From: Marisa cornuarietis
Taxonomy: Eukaryota > Mollusca > Gastropoda > Architaenioglossa > Ampullariidae
Direction of reading: 5' to 3'
DNA length: 64,000 nt
Assembly: GCA_004794655.1 (NCBI GenBank)
Contig: SMMW01000592.1
Coordinates: forward strand, 1 to 64,000
How positions within the stretch are numbered: the stretch's first letter is position 1; every line of letters begins with the position of its first letter. The position numbers were made by a program, and so were the translations under genes. Below are positions 42,955 through 57,300 of this stretch, piece after piece. The notes beneath the pieces are model-generated. The model had not been told where the DNA came from. It saw only the letters and a list, made by a program, of their open reading frames with translations, and searched no databases.

Positions 42955-45900
42955 TTGGGGGCATCAACGGCAGGTCCACTCCAGGCAGTACATACCCTAG
43001 CTGCGCCACTGCTGAATATAAATATATTACGTATTCATTTGTGTGTTTGTGCCTACGTTCGTTTGACGTGTGCAGAACCGGAGCCCAGATGTACAACGGA
43101 AATTCCTACGGACCAGCACCTGGAGAAACATTCAGAGGACGTGTCTCCTGCAGTTATGCCAATTCAAACTTGTCCTACTGTGCCTTTGTAGCAGAAACTA
43201 CAAGCTGTAACCAAGACGCCCTGGGAATCAGCTGCAACACAAGTTTGTATCATGTACCGACAGTTTCCCCAGTGGAGATAGTGTGAATGAAATGAAAAAT
43301 GTTGAACAATCGCTTAGGGTACAAAAGACAAAATTTAGTAAGACTAATGGCCCGAATATTGCACCGGGATAATGGGTGAGCTGAAGCCATATGATAATTA
43401 GGCGTGTCTGTACACAAACATAACCTTACAAGTTTGACCTCTTTATATGCATAATAATGTTTGTAGGCATAGAGCATGCGAATCGGAAAAGGGTCTTAAT
43501 CAAATTTTTGAAAATGATATCTTATGCTGAACTTTATCTAGTCATAAGTGTTTGAATATGACAAACTTTTGATGCTGCTGGCAGAAAAGAATTATAATGA
43601 AAATAAATGCGTGATATAGCGCATACACATGTTCATAAGAAGCATGCTCTTAGTGCTTGAGACATGGACAACATACGAAGGAACGGAAGGATGAAGAAGG
43701 GTACTGATGGCTAATAAAAGATAAATATAGAAAACGTAATGAAGAACTAGGTAACAATGACTAAGAGTGTGATTCAGCAGAGAAAGACGAGGAGAGAAGT
43801 AGCAATAAACAGAAAACGGAGAGGGTGAAAAGGAGTAGCATTCTGTGGACTGTTGTTAGAAGTAATGCTCAAGGAAGAGCGTGTAAGTAATGTAGATCTC
43901 AGCCTACTTTCACTGTTTATTTTGCATCTTATCATAAACAAAGAGCACCATTTGACAGAAAAACAATTATTTTTCCTACGTATCTAAATGTTCTAAATAC
44001 AATAACAAAAATGTACAGTGTCAAAACTTCGTCACAAACACAGCAGTTCATTCATGTCGGAATACCTAGTGTTACATATTATATCACACTAGACACCAAG
44101 CAGGTAATTGGCCACATGGATGTTTGTCTATTGATTGCTGTTCAAAGTACGATCACTCCTATGATTTTTCTAACCTTAAGGCACAAGCGCATTTCCAAAC
44201 ATCCGCCTGGTTGGAGGAAACTCGTCGTTTGAAGGACGCGTGGAAGTCTTTCGCAATGGCGTGTGGGGAACAGTGATATACAAGGATGTACCCTTAAACA
44301 CCATTGCTGCTAATGTTATCTGCCGACTCCTTCACGGAAATACGTAAGTTTTATTTTGATATAAATGTATTTCTGTCAGACACTGAGCTCTGTATTCATA
44401 GGTGTAGTGAACGAAGTAGAAATATGCGCCATACAGTTAAGATCTTATGCATGTGCATTATAAGAATCTGTCTCGAATGCATTTACATTATTTTTTATAA
44501 ACTGGTAAGGTTCATCAGTAATAAACCGGGACAAGGAAAAGCAAACTAAAAAAAAATTATAATTCCCGTTGGATACACAGATCATTGTACAGAAAGAATT
44601 TTTCAAAAACTCTCAGCTATACTACTCTAATAGGTCATACTATTGAATAATATGATTTTTTCTATTTAAGCTGAAGATGCTGTGATCTATTGAAAATAAT
44701 GGATTTGTAGGTTTGGTTTGAGCTTAAATCTGCTTGTACATTTTTTCAAAATTAATCTTTTCTTTATCTATTGCATTTTTTTTTCTCGCTTGAAGGGGCA
44801 TCTGTGTGTCTATGGTTATTGTCACCTCACGTGCCCCTCTCTCACGCGTGCGCTTACATACACCTGCTCTACTCCATAAACTACAAATCAGTTCTGCATT
44901 TATGGGCCCCTGTCAACATTTAATAACATGTAATATAAAGCTTCTCAAAGTGACGCACCGATAATACCATCACCACACACTCACTTCCTCCCTACCTCAC
45001 CATGAAGCATCAGCTAGACAAGTTTTTTTGAGCCACGGTCGTAACGTTGCATCATGGAAAGATATGCATATGCCACATGGGAAAGACAGATAATATCCAT
45101 GATAAAATCTCAACTCTATTCCACTTACAAGAGCAGGAAGGTGGGAGTGGGTGGCGGAAGGCAAGGCGTTGGGCCTTCTTCTGAGTATGTTGGGCCACCC
45201 TGCACTCTTCATTAAACCAAGGGACACGTAGATGGTGTTTCCGTGTCCCTTTTTTGGAATGGTTGCCAAAGCTACTTCAGCTAAAATGGTCGAAAAAATT
45301 CAGATAATATGGTCCTGGTCATTATCACAGTTATCTAACTTAAAACTAGCACTAGAACAAAGGCAGGTGGCGTGGAGGGCCTGAAAGGCAGGCCTATCTG
45401 CCTTAGTCAAGTTCCACCTGCCTCTGTAAAAATTATCGTCCTGCTCCAGAGTATTCAAAAAACGTAAAATTATTGCAAAGTAATCACTGCCACATAGGTT
45501 GTTGTGTACAGTCCAGGTAAAATCTAATAATACTGTTGGATTGACTACTGACATATCGATTGCTGAAGCGGTGCTGCTGGATGGCTGACGAAAATTGTTC
45601 GAGCCATCGTTTAAGAGTCAGAGATCACTTTCCATAAAAAATGATCCCAGCAACTCTCCCCTAGGGTCAATCGAATCACTGCCCCACAGAGGGTGGTGCC
45701 CGTTAAAGTCCTCCAAAAGAAGGACGGGAGAAAAAAGTTGGGTCAGAAGACCCTCAAGGTCTTGTCGGGAGATCCGAGCGGATGGACGAAGATAGACACA
45801 GCAAATAGTGATAGTCTTGCCCAGAATAACCCAGGCAGCAACAGCTTGAAGAGAAGTGGAAAGTGCTATCTGGCTAAACAAAAAGTGGGAGCGAAGAAGA

Positions 45901-48239
45901 GGAGCAGCCCCACCTGAAGGGACGTCAGATTGTGTCTTGACGTAAAATTCGACAGCTGTGTTTGACATGCCCGTGATGACGGAGCCACCACTGCTTGCAG
46001 GAGGAGGAGGAGGAGGCATAGCTTGACGGACTTGGACATGACCCTCCGAAGAGACCCATGTCATGTCCGTCTGGACATACAGAAACTGACGGTCGTTTTG
46101 CAACGACTGGCGAGTAGGAAGTGGAGCCTACAGTAGCTGCGCCTGAGGGTCCACCCACTACGCGACGGCGAGCGACGGCAAACGCAGCGGGCTTGGGACG
46201 TGCAAAAGCTTGCCCCATGGCCATACCGCTGACAGTTGAAGCAGCGTAACGGTGCTGGACTGAACAGTGAAACTTTAACACGTAAATAACCAACCTCTAG
46301 GATCCAATCCTCCCCTGACAAACGTTTCCCTGCACGGCAAATGCAGGGGGCCTAAAGGAGGCCACAGAGAAATGAGCCATATTAAAAGAAAGGCACGATG
46401 GAAAAAGAAGGCAGGAAAGACTGATGTAAATAGAAGATAGAAAAAACAAACAGTAGTGTCACAGGGATATGGTTGATTGGAAAAAGAATATAGGTGAAAG
46501 GGCCAGTGAGGGAGAAACAAGAAAAGCATAAAAGAAAGGGGTGGACTAGCTTAGTCAACTAGCCTCTCTCTGGCTGGTTGACTCACCCCGGGCACGAGAA
46601 GCCGGGCCCACGGGGGCAATTAATTAACAGATTGGTTTGGGAGGCTGAAATGTACAGGTTAGGTTTATATCGCCGATATCTACCGATATCTGCAAGAAAA
46701 CGCAAACCATTCAGGATGGTCTTTAAAGAGTCAAGAATGACTCTGCCACCTGGACGATCTTTCTAGTCACCTGGACGATCTTTCTAGTCACCATCCACTT
46801 CTCTATTACTGTCTATAAAGGGGGCTTATATTTCAGGATCCACAAGGCCAGGAAAGAAAAGAGAAAAGATGACCAAGGGTTCCCAGCATATTAATACATA
46901 ACTATAAAATACACTTTGAAAAATCGGATACAACCTACTCCTCACAGAACAATGAGATGAAATAAATTGCAGACATTAATATTTCGTTATTTGTTTACTA
47001 ATGTTTTTTTGTTTTATTTATTTATGTTAACATTTTATTGGTCATAATTAAATAAAATGCCTTACAAATCGATTATAAAGAATTTTGACTACCACCAGAT
47101 TTTAATATACAAGCTTTTCTTTTTCTGGTGTCTTGACTTAAAAAAGGGATAGTATCCCAAACTAAACTGTGAAAATGAAAGACAACACAAAAGCAATAGA
47201 TTCGCGCCTTTATTTTATTCAGATGTTCAAAATATCATGTAATCTTCTCTCAACATCAAAGCATTTTGCAAACTTATTTATTATAGTTCTTTCTGTGAGA
47301 ATGTCATCATCAAAATATGCCCCCAGTCACTGAAAAAAATAGTTAAAAAATATTAACAAATGGGCAAATCGTTCTTTCAGGCTACTGAGAACGTCCTTCG
47401 GAAAGCGGAGGCAGTTTATGCGATGACCGCCTTTAATACAAATTTAATCCTAGGCTCATGTAGTTCGTGTAGTTTTGACCAGTTACCTCAGAGAAGCCAC
47501 CCTTGTAATCATCATTATAAAAGAAGTATTTACTCACTTGGTAGCGAGCCCTTTGCGTTTCACAAGAATACAGCAAAAAAGACCTTAAGTTGGAGAATAA
47601 GTGATAACCTTGTAGAATGAAATGACAATGGATGTCCAGTTTTGTTTAGTTTACTTTTGTGAGGTTTTTCACAGTACAAGATTTAATTTTTGTGCTAATC
47701 CCATGGTGTACGCAACGAGACTATTGTCTTAATTAAAACAATGAATTTTTCCTATTAAGCGCTTATAGTTATGGACTTGAATCTTGTTGCAGCTATGGTG
47801 GGTCTGTGGTCCCAATACAAGACATAGCAAAACACAGAGCCATTGTTATGGAAAACATTGCCTGCAATGGAAATGAAACAAATATACTGGACTGCTACCA
47901 TCAAATAGCTTATTACTCTTACGGTCATGAGTACGATCTTGCTGTTGTCTGCAAAAAAGGTTCGTCGTAAATTTCATCTGTATTATTAACTTTTCATAAA
48001 TCGTCCTGCTACAAGACTGTTTATCTAATAAAATATACTCACGAAGCATAAAGTAGTGAATGTACGGTCAAGACACAAAGAAGCGGAGGGGTATAAATGG
48101 ATTTCGAGCATTATAGAGAGCTATAACAAGCGATATATTTATCTTCTCCCCAACACCAGCCGGATTTAAGGGGCTCTACATACATATAGGTTCATAAGCA
48201 CACATCTTTTGGGGTAGGCATCACATTCACCTTTATGAG

Positions 48240-48306
<67 letters not shown>

Positions 48307-51300
48307 GACGAGAAGGCTCATTATGATGTTCCAATGGCCTCCACAAAAGCTATAATCTTATACCTGTATTTCTTTCTTATAGTTCCGGAAGGATGCAATG
48401 GCTATACCACATCAGCCCGTGGAAGCCTTTCTATCCTTAAAGACATGACCACTTCAGGGTACAGTTATGATATAGACTGTATATGGAAACTTGATACACT
48501 TCTAACTTATGCTCAGATAAAGCTGTCATTTAAGGGTGAACTCAGTTCGGCAAATAACACACTGCGAGTAAGTTGAAATGTCTTATGTTTTGTTTAAACA
48601 TAATTTAATTTCTCTTTCAAAGTGTATATGTTAGAAAAACGCATTTACATTATTAAAGATTAGTTGAATATGTCCTGTTACCAGTCTATAACTGCAGTTA
48701 AATAATGAACTGGTGAAAATGCTTACAAATGCGCAACATTCAAAATGAGATAATTATCATATGCATACCTTACTTTGCATTAGATTTAATATCTTTGTTT
48801 AGTTTAACAACATTTTGTTAAGCTTTTCATACAAGTTTCAAGTACTCCATAACACACTTATGCCTTTATATTGAAGGTTTACGATAACAGGCTCAGATGC
48901 TATGGAAGTAATAACATGTGCCAAAATGACATTAGAGACGTTGGAGGCCCAGGAAATATAACGATTGACGGTCCCGTACTCTACCTCTGGCTTAAAATTT
49001 CTGCTGGATCAAAGTGGATCACGTTTAGTTCATTGTGGGATGTGGGTAAGTATTGTGCTAATATTCACATTTCTATAAGTATTCTGTTGATTTGTCTTTT
49101 ACCTAGAAGTAGATCTCTATGCTTACATGTCTGATTTTTAGAGAAAAAGAACGTTTAAGAGCAACACATATCGTTAGTAACAATTATTAGAATACTCTTT
49201 TGAAACGGTTTCACCGAAAACATTCATGAACAATTATAATGTAAGAGAACTGTGTTTCAGGATGTTCATTCAGGTACAATTACAATTCTGCAACCAGCTT
49301 TTCCATCATGTCTCCTGGCTACCCGGGACCTATTCCTGAAAATCTGAACTGTAGCTACGTGATTGAGTACAGGAGGGGACTTGCCACAGGCCTATCATTC
49401 AACGACTGGGGACTTAGCAGCACAGAGCGTGGCTTATGTTCAGACTACGTTCAGGTTTTTCCTTTCTCTTCTTGACCCTATAACATCTTAGAGACGCTAG
49501 CCATCAGCATCAAGTCATCATCATCATCAAGTCGTTTCACAAATGACAGATGGTGTGACGAGAAAATAATGTCACGTCAGAACAAAATGACTTGTGACTC
49601 CACGTCACATGGTAGCGTCACACCAACACAATCCGCAGTCCAAATATCACACATGTCACACAAGCCATGATGATGATGATGATGATGATTTAAAACCACT
49701 ACAGAAGTGGCACAACAGACCTAATATAGTTGCACATGGAGAGCTCTGCATCAATAAAGAGCCCTAAGTCACGTACACAGTCAGCAAGGGCTATGAAGGC
49801 GTCACCGTCCTGCACAGCACTAATGTCGATCTGTTCCCGTCTGGCCCTGGGACCGCACAGCAACGTTTCTGTCTTGTCGTCGTTAGTTTAAGACGATTCC
49901 TGGTCATCCAGGCCTTCACCGCAACACAACAAGATTCAAGTCGTTGAAGCGCAATCCCAGCCACAACTGGGTTTGGGAAAAAACTGTTCAGAATCTGTGT
50001 ATCGTCCGCAAAGAACTAACGTCCAATCTGAAAACATTCAATTACACGTCCAAGCTGTGAAGTATATACCGAAAATAATAAAGGACCCAGAACGGATCCC
50101 TGTGGCACGTCACACACCAGAGGAACTGCCTCAGAGCTTGCAGAGCCGACAATCACTCTCTGAGATCTATCGGCAAGATAGGAGTCAATCCACTTCAGCG
50201 CCCGACGACAGTCTCTGGAGCAGCAGGCGGTGGTTGATGGTGTCAAACGCACTACTCAGGTCAAGTATTACTAAAAGCACTAAGTTGCCAGGGTTGACAC
50301 TACAAAGAATGTCATTGGTAACACGAAGAAGAGCAGTTTCCGTGCTGAAGCCAGGACGATATCTAGGCAGCCATAAGTAATAGAATGGGTCATAAGCTGC
50401 TCTGCGACCACCCTCTCAAGTAGCTTGGAAATATATGATAAATTTGATACTGAACAATAGTTTTTACAATAATATGTATCCAGGTTTGCCTTCTTCAACA
50501 AGGGCTTGACAACAGCCTGTTTAAAGCACCGTGGAACACAAACTGCTCTCAAACTGGCATTAATAATGTCCAAAATGACAGGAAGTAAAATGCCCTAAAA
50601 ATGAAGAATAAAGTTAGTTGGTACAGGATCCACAGGACATGAAGTTTTAGTTGATTTTGCTACATGTTTCCTCAAATAACTCTCATCAATAGACCTGAAA
50701 GAAGCCAGCGGAACACCTCCAAATGGCACAGAATATTCTTCCTCACACTCTGGCAACTCACAAGCTGCACTCTCAAGTCCAGCACTAATTTCCTTTATCT
50801 TTTTGTTAAAGAAAGAAGACAGCTGATCAGCACCTTTGTCATCCAACTCAAGAAGAACCGGACTAGTTCCGTTCTTACCCAGCAAGCTGTTCACAATGTC
50901 AAAAGTCTTTCTGGGATTTCCACTCGCAGCCTCTAGCTGCTCCTGTACAAATAACGATTTGGCCTTTTTTACAGCACACACATATTTATTTCTGGCTAAC
51001 TTATACAGCTCTCTGTCAATCTCAAGTTTGGTCTTCCTCCACTTTTTCTCTGTCAGCTGTCTCTGTTTCTTGGCTTCACTCACCGCCTCACAAAACCACG
51101 CACAATCTGGTCTATCTACAACAATTTTGCTAACTGCAGACGCATGCTTATCAAGGAGCTCTAATAAAATCTGATTATATAACTCTGCTAACTCCGCCTG
51201 GAAACCCCCCGGGTAACCTGCCGGTCCCAAGCCCAGATGAAGGAGGAGGGTTGGGCGTGGGGTTAGCAACCCCACCCTGTAAAACAACCCTTGCTACAGA

Positions 51301-54300
51301 AACTACAACTACAACACTACCACAACGAGGGCGTGGTGTAGTTGCAGCCCTATGCTCCACTGGGGGCGAAAAGGAATAAGAAGAAGATATAACTCTGCTA
51401 ACTCATCAACATCTGTGGGAGGATCTAATAACAGCTTAGACTGAATCAGGTCTTCTCTGAAAACTTTCAGGTCAATCTTCTTCAAATTTCTACACAAAAC
51501 AGACGTCGTTTTACGATTTGGTCGAGAAAGATCAGTCACCAAGGACTGCACAAAATGGTCTGAAATCAGAAACTTCTCTACAACAGCTGACTTGACCAGT
51601 GACTCTGATGGCGCACGAGTGATACCCAGTCAAGAATGTGTCCAAGTCTATGAGTTGGTTTATCAATCAGCTGACAAAGACCACGGCTGTCTAAAGTCTC
51701 AATCAACCGCTTCACATCACTATCTTGAGGTCTATCAAAATGAAAATTTACATCCCCCAAAATAAGAAACTTCTCCTTTGTAAGTAAACTGTCCAGGAGC
51801 ATAGTAAATTCCTCATGAAACAGAGAATCTGAAAGCTGATTCCTTTTAGATGGAGGAGGTCTATATAAACAAATGATCTCTAATGACTGCTTGGCTAATG
51901 TCAGTCTTGCTGTTATGTACTCAAAGGACCTGTACTGTGTTTGTCTCTTCAACACTGTAAACTTCAGATGTAGTTTAAACAAAACACCAACTCTACCTCC
52001 ACTCTTACCACTCCTGTGATTGTATGCAAACGTATAGCCCTGTGGTGTAAGGTCTTTAATTACTAATTCATCACCACTCTCCTTTAACCATCTCTTTTTC
52101 CAACACTAAATCATGAATGTCCACAGCATTGTTGCAGACTGATTGCACATTTAAGTGACCAACACATATACTTGTCATTTTTCTTTTCTACTGAAAGTCT
52201 CCCACTCTTGGGCAAAGAAAAATTATCATTAAAATTAAGGTCCTTTTCCGACCATTTGTACTTCGTTCTGTGCTTATGGAAACTGGGTAGTCTCCTATTC
52301 TCATACGACCATGATGATTTCGTAGGTCGTGTTTCCAGATGGTTTACGGGTGAGGACATGAAGTGGTTCATTCTCATCGCGCTGATGCTGATGTGTGGTG
52401 GAAATATGACTCAGCAGAGAGTTGACAATACACTCATAGCAAATGTTGCTCCTAATACGACATCCAGCAGACGGCACCCTTCCCACTAAAACGACGAATG
52501 AGCCTCAGCACACGTAAAAGGTCACATCAGCAAAGTTCAAGAGTACATGAAGCTCACTGAACTGTGCTGATCCTAAAGTCTGTATGTTGAAAATGAACTA
52601 AAGCCACCGAAACTGCCTTTTTTGCGACGACCCTTTTTACCCACTGAAACACACAAAATATGCAAAAAAACACACAGAAGAGCAGTATCATTATATGTAT
52701 CTCATTAAACATGTAATCATACATTGATGTAGTTTCAGATTCAACCAAGAAAAAATAAAGATGTTGTAAGCAATCAGCAATCTAAGTCCGACCGATTGCC
52801 AGAAGCGATTTTGTCAGAAGCTCATATACATATATGTACAAAATCTTATTGGTAGACAGAGATAAAGACATGGACTGGGTAACGAAGAAAAGAGAGCATA
52901 AGTTTGTTTCCTTTATTTGTTTTTAGATATTTGACGGTGTCTCTGAGATGTCTCCTACAATAGGAGGTCCATACTGTGGCACACAACTTCCAGCGCCAGT
53001 GGATCTGACCAACAGCACTTCTTCTGCTGTTACCATCTCCTTCAGGTCCGATGGAAAGTCCAACGCAAGTTTACATGAAACGGGATTCCGAATATACTTT
53101 TATCAAACTAAACCAGGTACGAAAACAGTATTTTAAATTTTATGACAAAATATTTTATCATATGTAGCAAATTTCAAAACTTCCTGGGTTTGTCTTTAAA
53201 AAGAGTGAAGGCAAATTTTAAAAAAACAATAAAACCATCAGTGGAAACATATTTGGGAGACTGTTTAATAAAAGCCAATCTTACAAAGTTATAAAGTAAA
53301 CTACAAGTTACAAAATGTGGCACTGAAATTGTCAGACATTACAGTTTTAGTGTATTTCATTATGTACAAAACAATTGTATTCTCTTTGCATTACTGCTCT
53401 CTTTATGATAAGCGACTACATTCGAGGGAAATTACCTATTCTTGCACCACTTTAATTACCTGTAATTAACTTTACGATATTGAGCCTAACACATGAATGC
53501 CTTCATTATAATTAATGAAAATCAACTCATTGTCGCAGAATTTTAAACTTGCTTTTGTAGCTTTTTACCATATGTTTGATTGGTATGTGTCCACAAAAAA
53601 ATTCAAAATGTAAACCGCTTGTAGTTAGACCAGCCGTCCTATCATTCGGTCCTTACAACGCAAGTAGCGGAACGCTGTCAACTCCTGGCTACCCAAATGT
53701 TTATAAGGAGGAGACAGACATAATATGGACCATCACTACCAAGCCTTACACAACTATAACACTCTTCTTTCAAGACGTCCATTTGGATCATTATATTTAT
53801 GTAAGTTTTTAATACTTGGCACAAGCTGAAAATACTTATAATCACACTTAAAATCGTCCTCGCGTCCTCGTCGTCCTCTTCATACTAATCACACTTCTCC
53901 TCTTCTAGTGTATTAAAATCCAAGGATAAAATTTCACAAAAATGTATTTTTATTTTAAATTATTTTCATTTAATTGTATTCTTCCCGACAAAACAATTTC
54001 CAGCAGTCTTTGTTCAAAGTACACAACAATTATATTTTGTTTTCCAAATCAATTTCTGAGCTCAGCTCTTTTACTCTGTCACTATGTTACCATATCTGTC
54101 CTATTTCGTTTATTCAGAAATAAGGTAATTAACGATTATAAAAGTGATTTGTTACTTGCTTAAGCTCTTTAGAAACTGACAAGACAGGTTGGCCACAATA
54201 ACGATTGCCGTGGGAAGTACTTTTTTGTAGAAAAGTTCTGTTTAAACAGTATGTCAAATGTAAAGTCACGCCGTGACCGTTCTCCCTCTGTGTATAAGTG

Positions 54301-57300
54301 GAAGGGATATTTTGAGTATTTTGTGTTTTCAAATAAATGAAAGATTTTGAGTAAAGAGCTGAAAAGGGAGCGAGAGGTGTGATGATTGTAGGGAAATACA
54401 AAGGAAATGTTAGCGTCTTGGTGTGCTAGTTCATTACTGTGTGTCCAGACATCCAGGAATAAAATATTATTTTTGTGTACTCTTGCAAGTTGGAAGGAAA
54501 GGTAAAAAGCATTTCACGTTGCCAGATATTAAATAGCAGAAACGGAATCAAATAAAATCAGATCATATAAGAAAGAAGACTGCATGGATGGGGACGTGTA
54601 ACGCCATCGGATCTCATGAACCTGTCAAGGTTTAGAACTCGAGCACCGTTATATCACAACAACGCCATGCGAGAAAACACAAACTCGGCTGTTATGAATG
54701 TTCTAAACATTTCATTCGCCATTCCAGCTACTCACAGCTGTGTGGAGGCTATAATGTCAAAACGTAAAAAGCGAGGAAAAATGTCGTAGTGCAATTCGAC
54801 AGCTTATCTACGATAGTAGACAATCAGCTATTTGACAGTTTAAGGAAATGTGATTTGGAACCGTGCTCATCAAATAATTGCGACTTTTCTGGCTTTTATG
54901 ACAGGTGTCATCATCTGGGTATATATACAACAGTGGACGTGTCGACCCTATCATCGTCGATAGAAACAGTGTCGATATCAGGCTGTACTCTAATGGTATT
55001 GGCAATAAAGTACTCTTCAATTGGACTACAGGTACATTTTTCCATATATATATATATATATATACAATTCAAAAGTGTTCTTATAAAGAACCGTGGTTCT
55101 TTACTGAAACACGTGAAACGGAAAAGTTCAGTTGTGAAGTCCCCCGAATTAGAACTTTGCAAACGCAGGAGTCGCCCAAAGTTTTGACTAGGAAACTCTG
55201 TCTTTTCCCACAACATCAAATTTATCACATTTGCCTAAAATAGTAAACCTGTATTTACCTGGTCATTGCGGGCGATGGCTAGGCTTCCTTTTTCACACGA
55301 CTAAATCACTGTTTTCCCGGGTCGATCTCTCCTAGAACTGTTACAAGGGAAGTCACACCGTTTGTTACCTTTCTTTTAAAGTTTTTTCCCTTCCACTGAT
55401 GTAGAAGTAGACAGGCACTATAAACATTAAAATTAGATAATCCTGAACACAATATATCAACCAAACATAGTCTTCAACCTCTCGATAGACAAAAAAGTGT
55501 TGTGACTAATGTGGTACTAGACAAAGGAGCTGAATGGAAAAAAGTATATTCTGCTTTATGATTCCTATGATGCTCTTACAAATCTGTTGCCCAATATTTC
55601 AACCATCTACAACATGTTCAATTCATTTATCTTTTCTGTTCGATACTTTTCTTATAAATAGTATCTCTCTATAACTTTCTCTATGTTTTATCTCATATGT
55701 TTAAAACTATAAACAGTTTTATGAAAGTAAACACCACCGTCATTTTTCCAGAATGCCGTCAATTCATTCAGTCGCAGCAGGGAATAATATCCTTACCGGA
55801 TGATCCAGAATTCGACTCGGCTTACGCCAGCTGCTCTTACATCATCTCAGTGACAGAAGGTTACTACATCAGCCTCGTCTTCTCCTCCATTGACCTCGCC
55901 AGGGACACGCAGTGCCGCAACTATATCAAGGTCTTATATCTACGTTCATAGTTGACAGTCTTAAGTCTCATTCGTATAAAAATATGAAAAAGTCTGGATT
56001 TCGAAAACCTCAGTAAGTGAAATCTAAACTGTAAGGTCACACAAACCATTAAATAGAAGAAAAACGGTGGTTTAAATACAATATAGTAGAAAAAATTATT
56101 TCTGCACTAACCATATTGCATTTACTCTACTTATATTGCAATTAATTTAAGTAGATGCTCCTATGACTGCCAATACAAACGTGCACCTCAACAAGCGTCG
56201 TAAAAGTGATCAAATGAAAAAGTCGTTGTTGTACGTAGTGTGAGGCACTTACATTCGTTAATTACATAATTATATATATATTCTCGTCAATTACTTTTTA
56301 CTCTCTTTTTGTTTTTTGCCTATTCTATTAACATAAATTTGTTAATAACTCTTTTATACTTAATTTACTTATATTAACATTCAGTTTATTTAAAAAGTTT
56401 TATTGATGTCATCTGCGAAAATCTGAAATATCAATGTAACCATTGCTTTTGGGTTTTTTTTCTTAGTCTCAAAATAGCATAGAATAAATTTCATGATGTT
56501 TTTTCAGTTGTTTTTCTTTTATGCTTTAACACAAGGCAGTTTTTCAAGTTAAGCATATCAGGTACAACGGTTTGCAGAAGAGCCTTGTATTTTCAGACTA
56601 AAATATTTTCAACAACCCAGACCGCTTGACAGTTGTTCCAGCAAACCAGGGAGTAGGTTATGTTATACCCGGTTAATAAAAACCATGGGATCGCTGCGTT
56701 TCCTGGTCTGTGTGATCTAGGTTTATCTATAAAAAAGCAAACTTCGCTCTCATTGACCCTCACAACATTCTCAAATTTCTATATCCGAGACTTATAAAAT
56801 GGAAAGAAGAAAACTTAAAGGATTTATTCGTTAGATGTTGAGTTATAACAGCTATGTACATTGTAATCTGTTTTCTGCTTTCTCAACAATGGCGTTTCAA
56901 GTGTAGTACCTATTATGCATTATTTTTCCTTTTGAAGGTGTTCGATGGCACCAACAACTACTCCCAGATGATCGGCCGACAGCTCTGTTACGGTTTTCTA
57001 CCTCCTCAAACAAGAAACTCGTCAGCAAATCACATGATGATTGAATTCAATAGGGATGAGATCAAAGGCCTTAAGAGCAGTTTTAAAGCATCATACAGCA
57101 CACATTCGAAAGGTATGTAGCAAAAAAATTTCGTATTCAATATTTAAACGTTTATTGTGTGTGTAATGTGCTGAAAACCAATCTAGCGTGAGCAGTGAAT
57201 GTCTGATTTTGAGCGTAAAAAGCAGTTGTGTTAATTTAACAGATTATTTGCTGTCGAAGTTCTTGCATTGCTCTGAAAGCATTATGAGTGGTACTACAAA

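Larger units (their letters stand above)
40692..48093 (+). repeat. Segmental tandem duplication, unit 2 (SRCR3-SRCR4)
   Basis: Counterpart of 34473-40431 with exons B6-B9. It is longer because it keeps the full hAT element and gained a Jockey-like LINE (45006-46617) and about 235 bp near 46847-47080; it lacks most of the fold-back palindrome. Confidence 0.92.

Noticed and set aside
42873..43286. 137-codon frame starting with poly-Tyr
   Set aside because: The first half is an ATT repeat inside a hAT element. Only the part from 43076 is exon B7.
48241..48302. CRISPR-like regular repeat
   Set aside because: It is a simple CA microsatellite without spacers; no CRISPR array is expected or seen in this eukaryotic window.
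54789..55187. 132-codon plus-strand frame over exon B15
   Set aside because: It is in a different frame from the conserved CUB3 half (54905-55031), which matches A10; the frame is a shadow.
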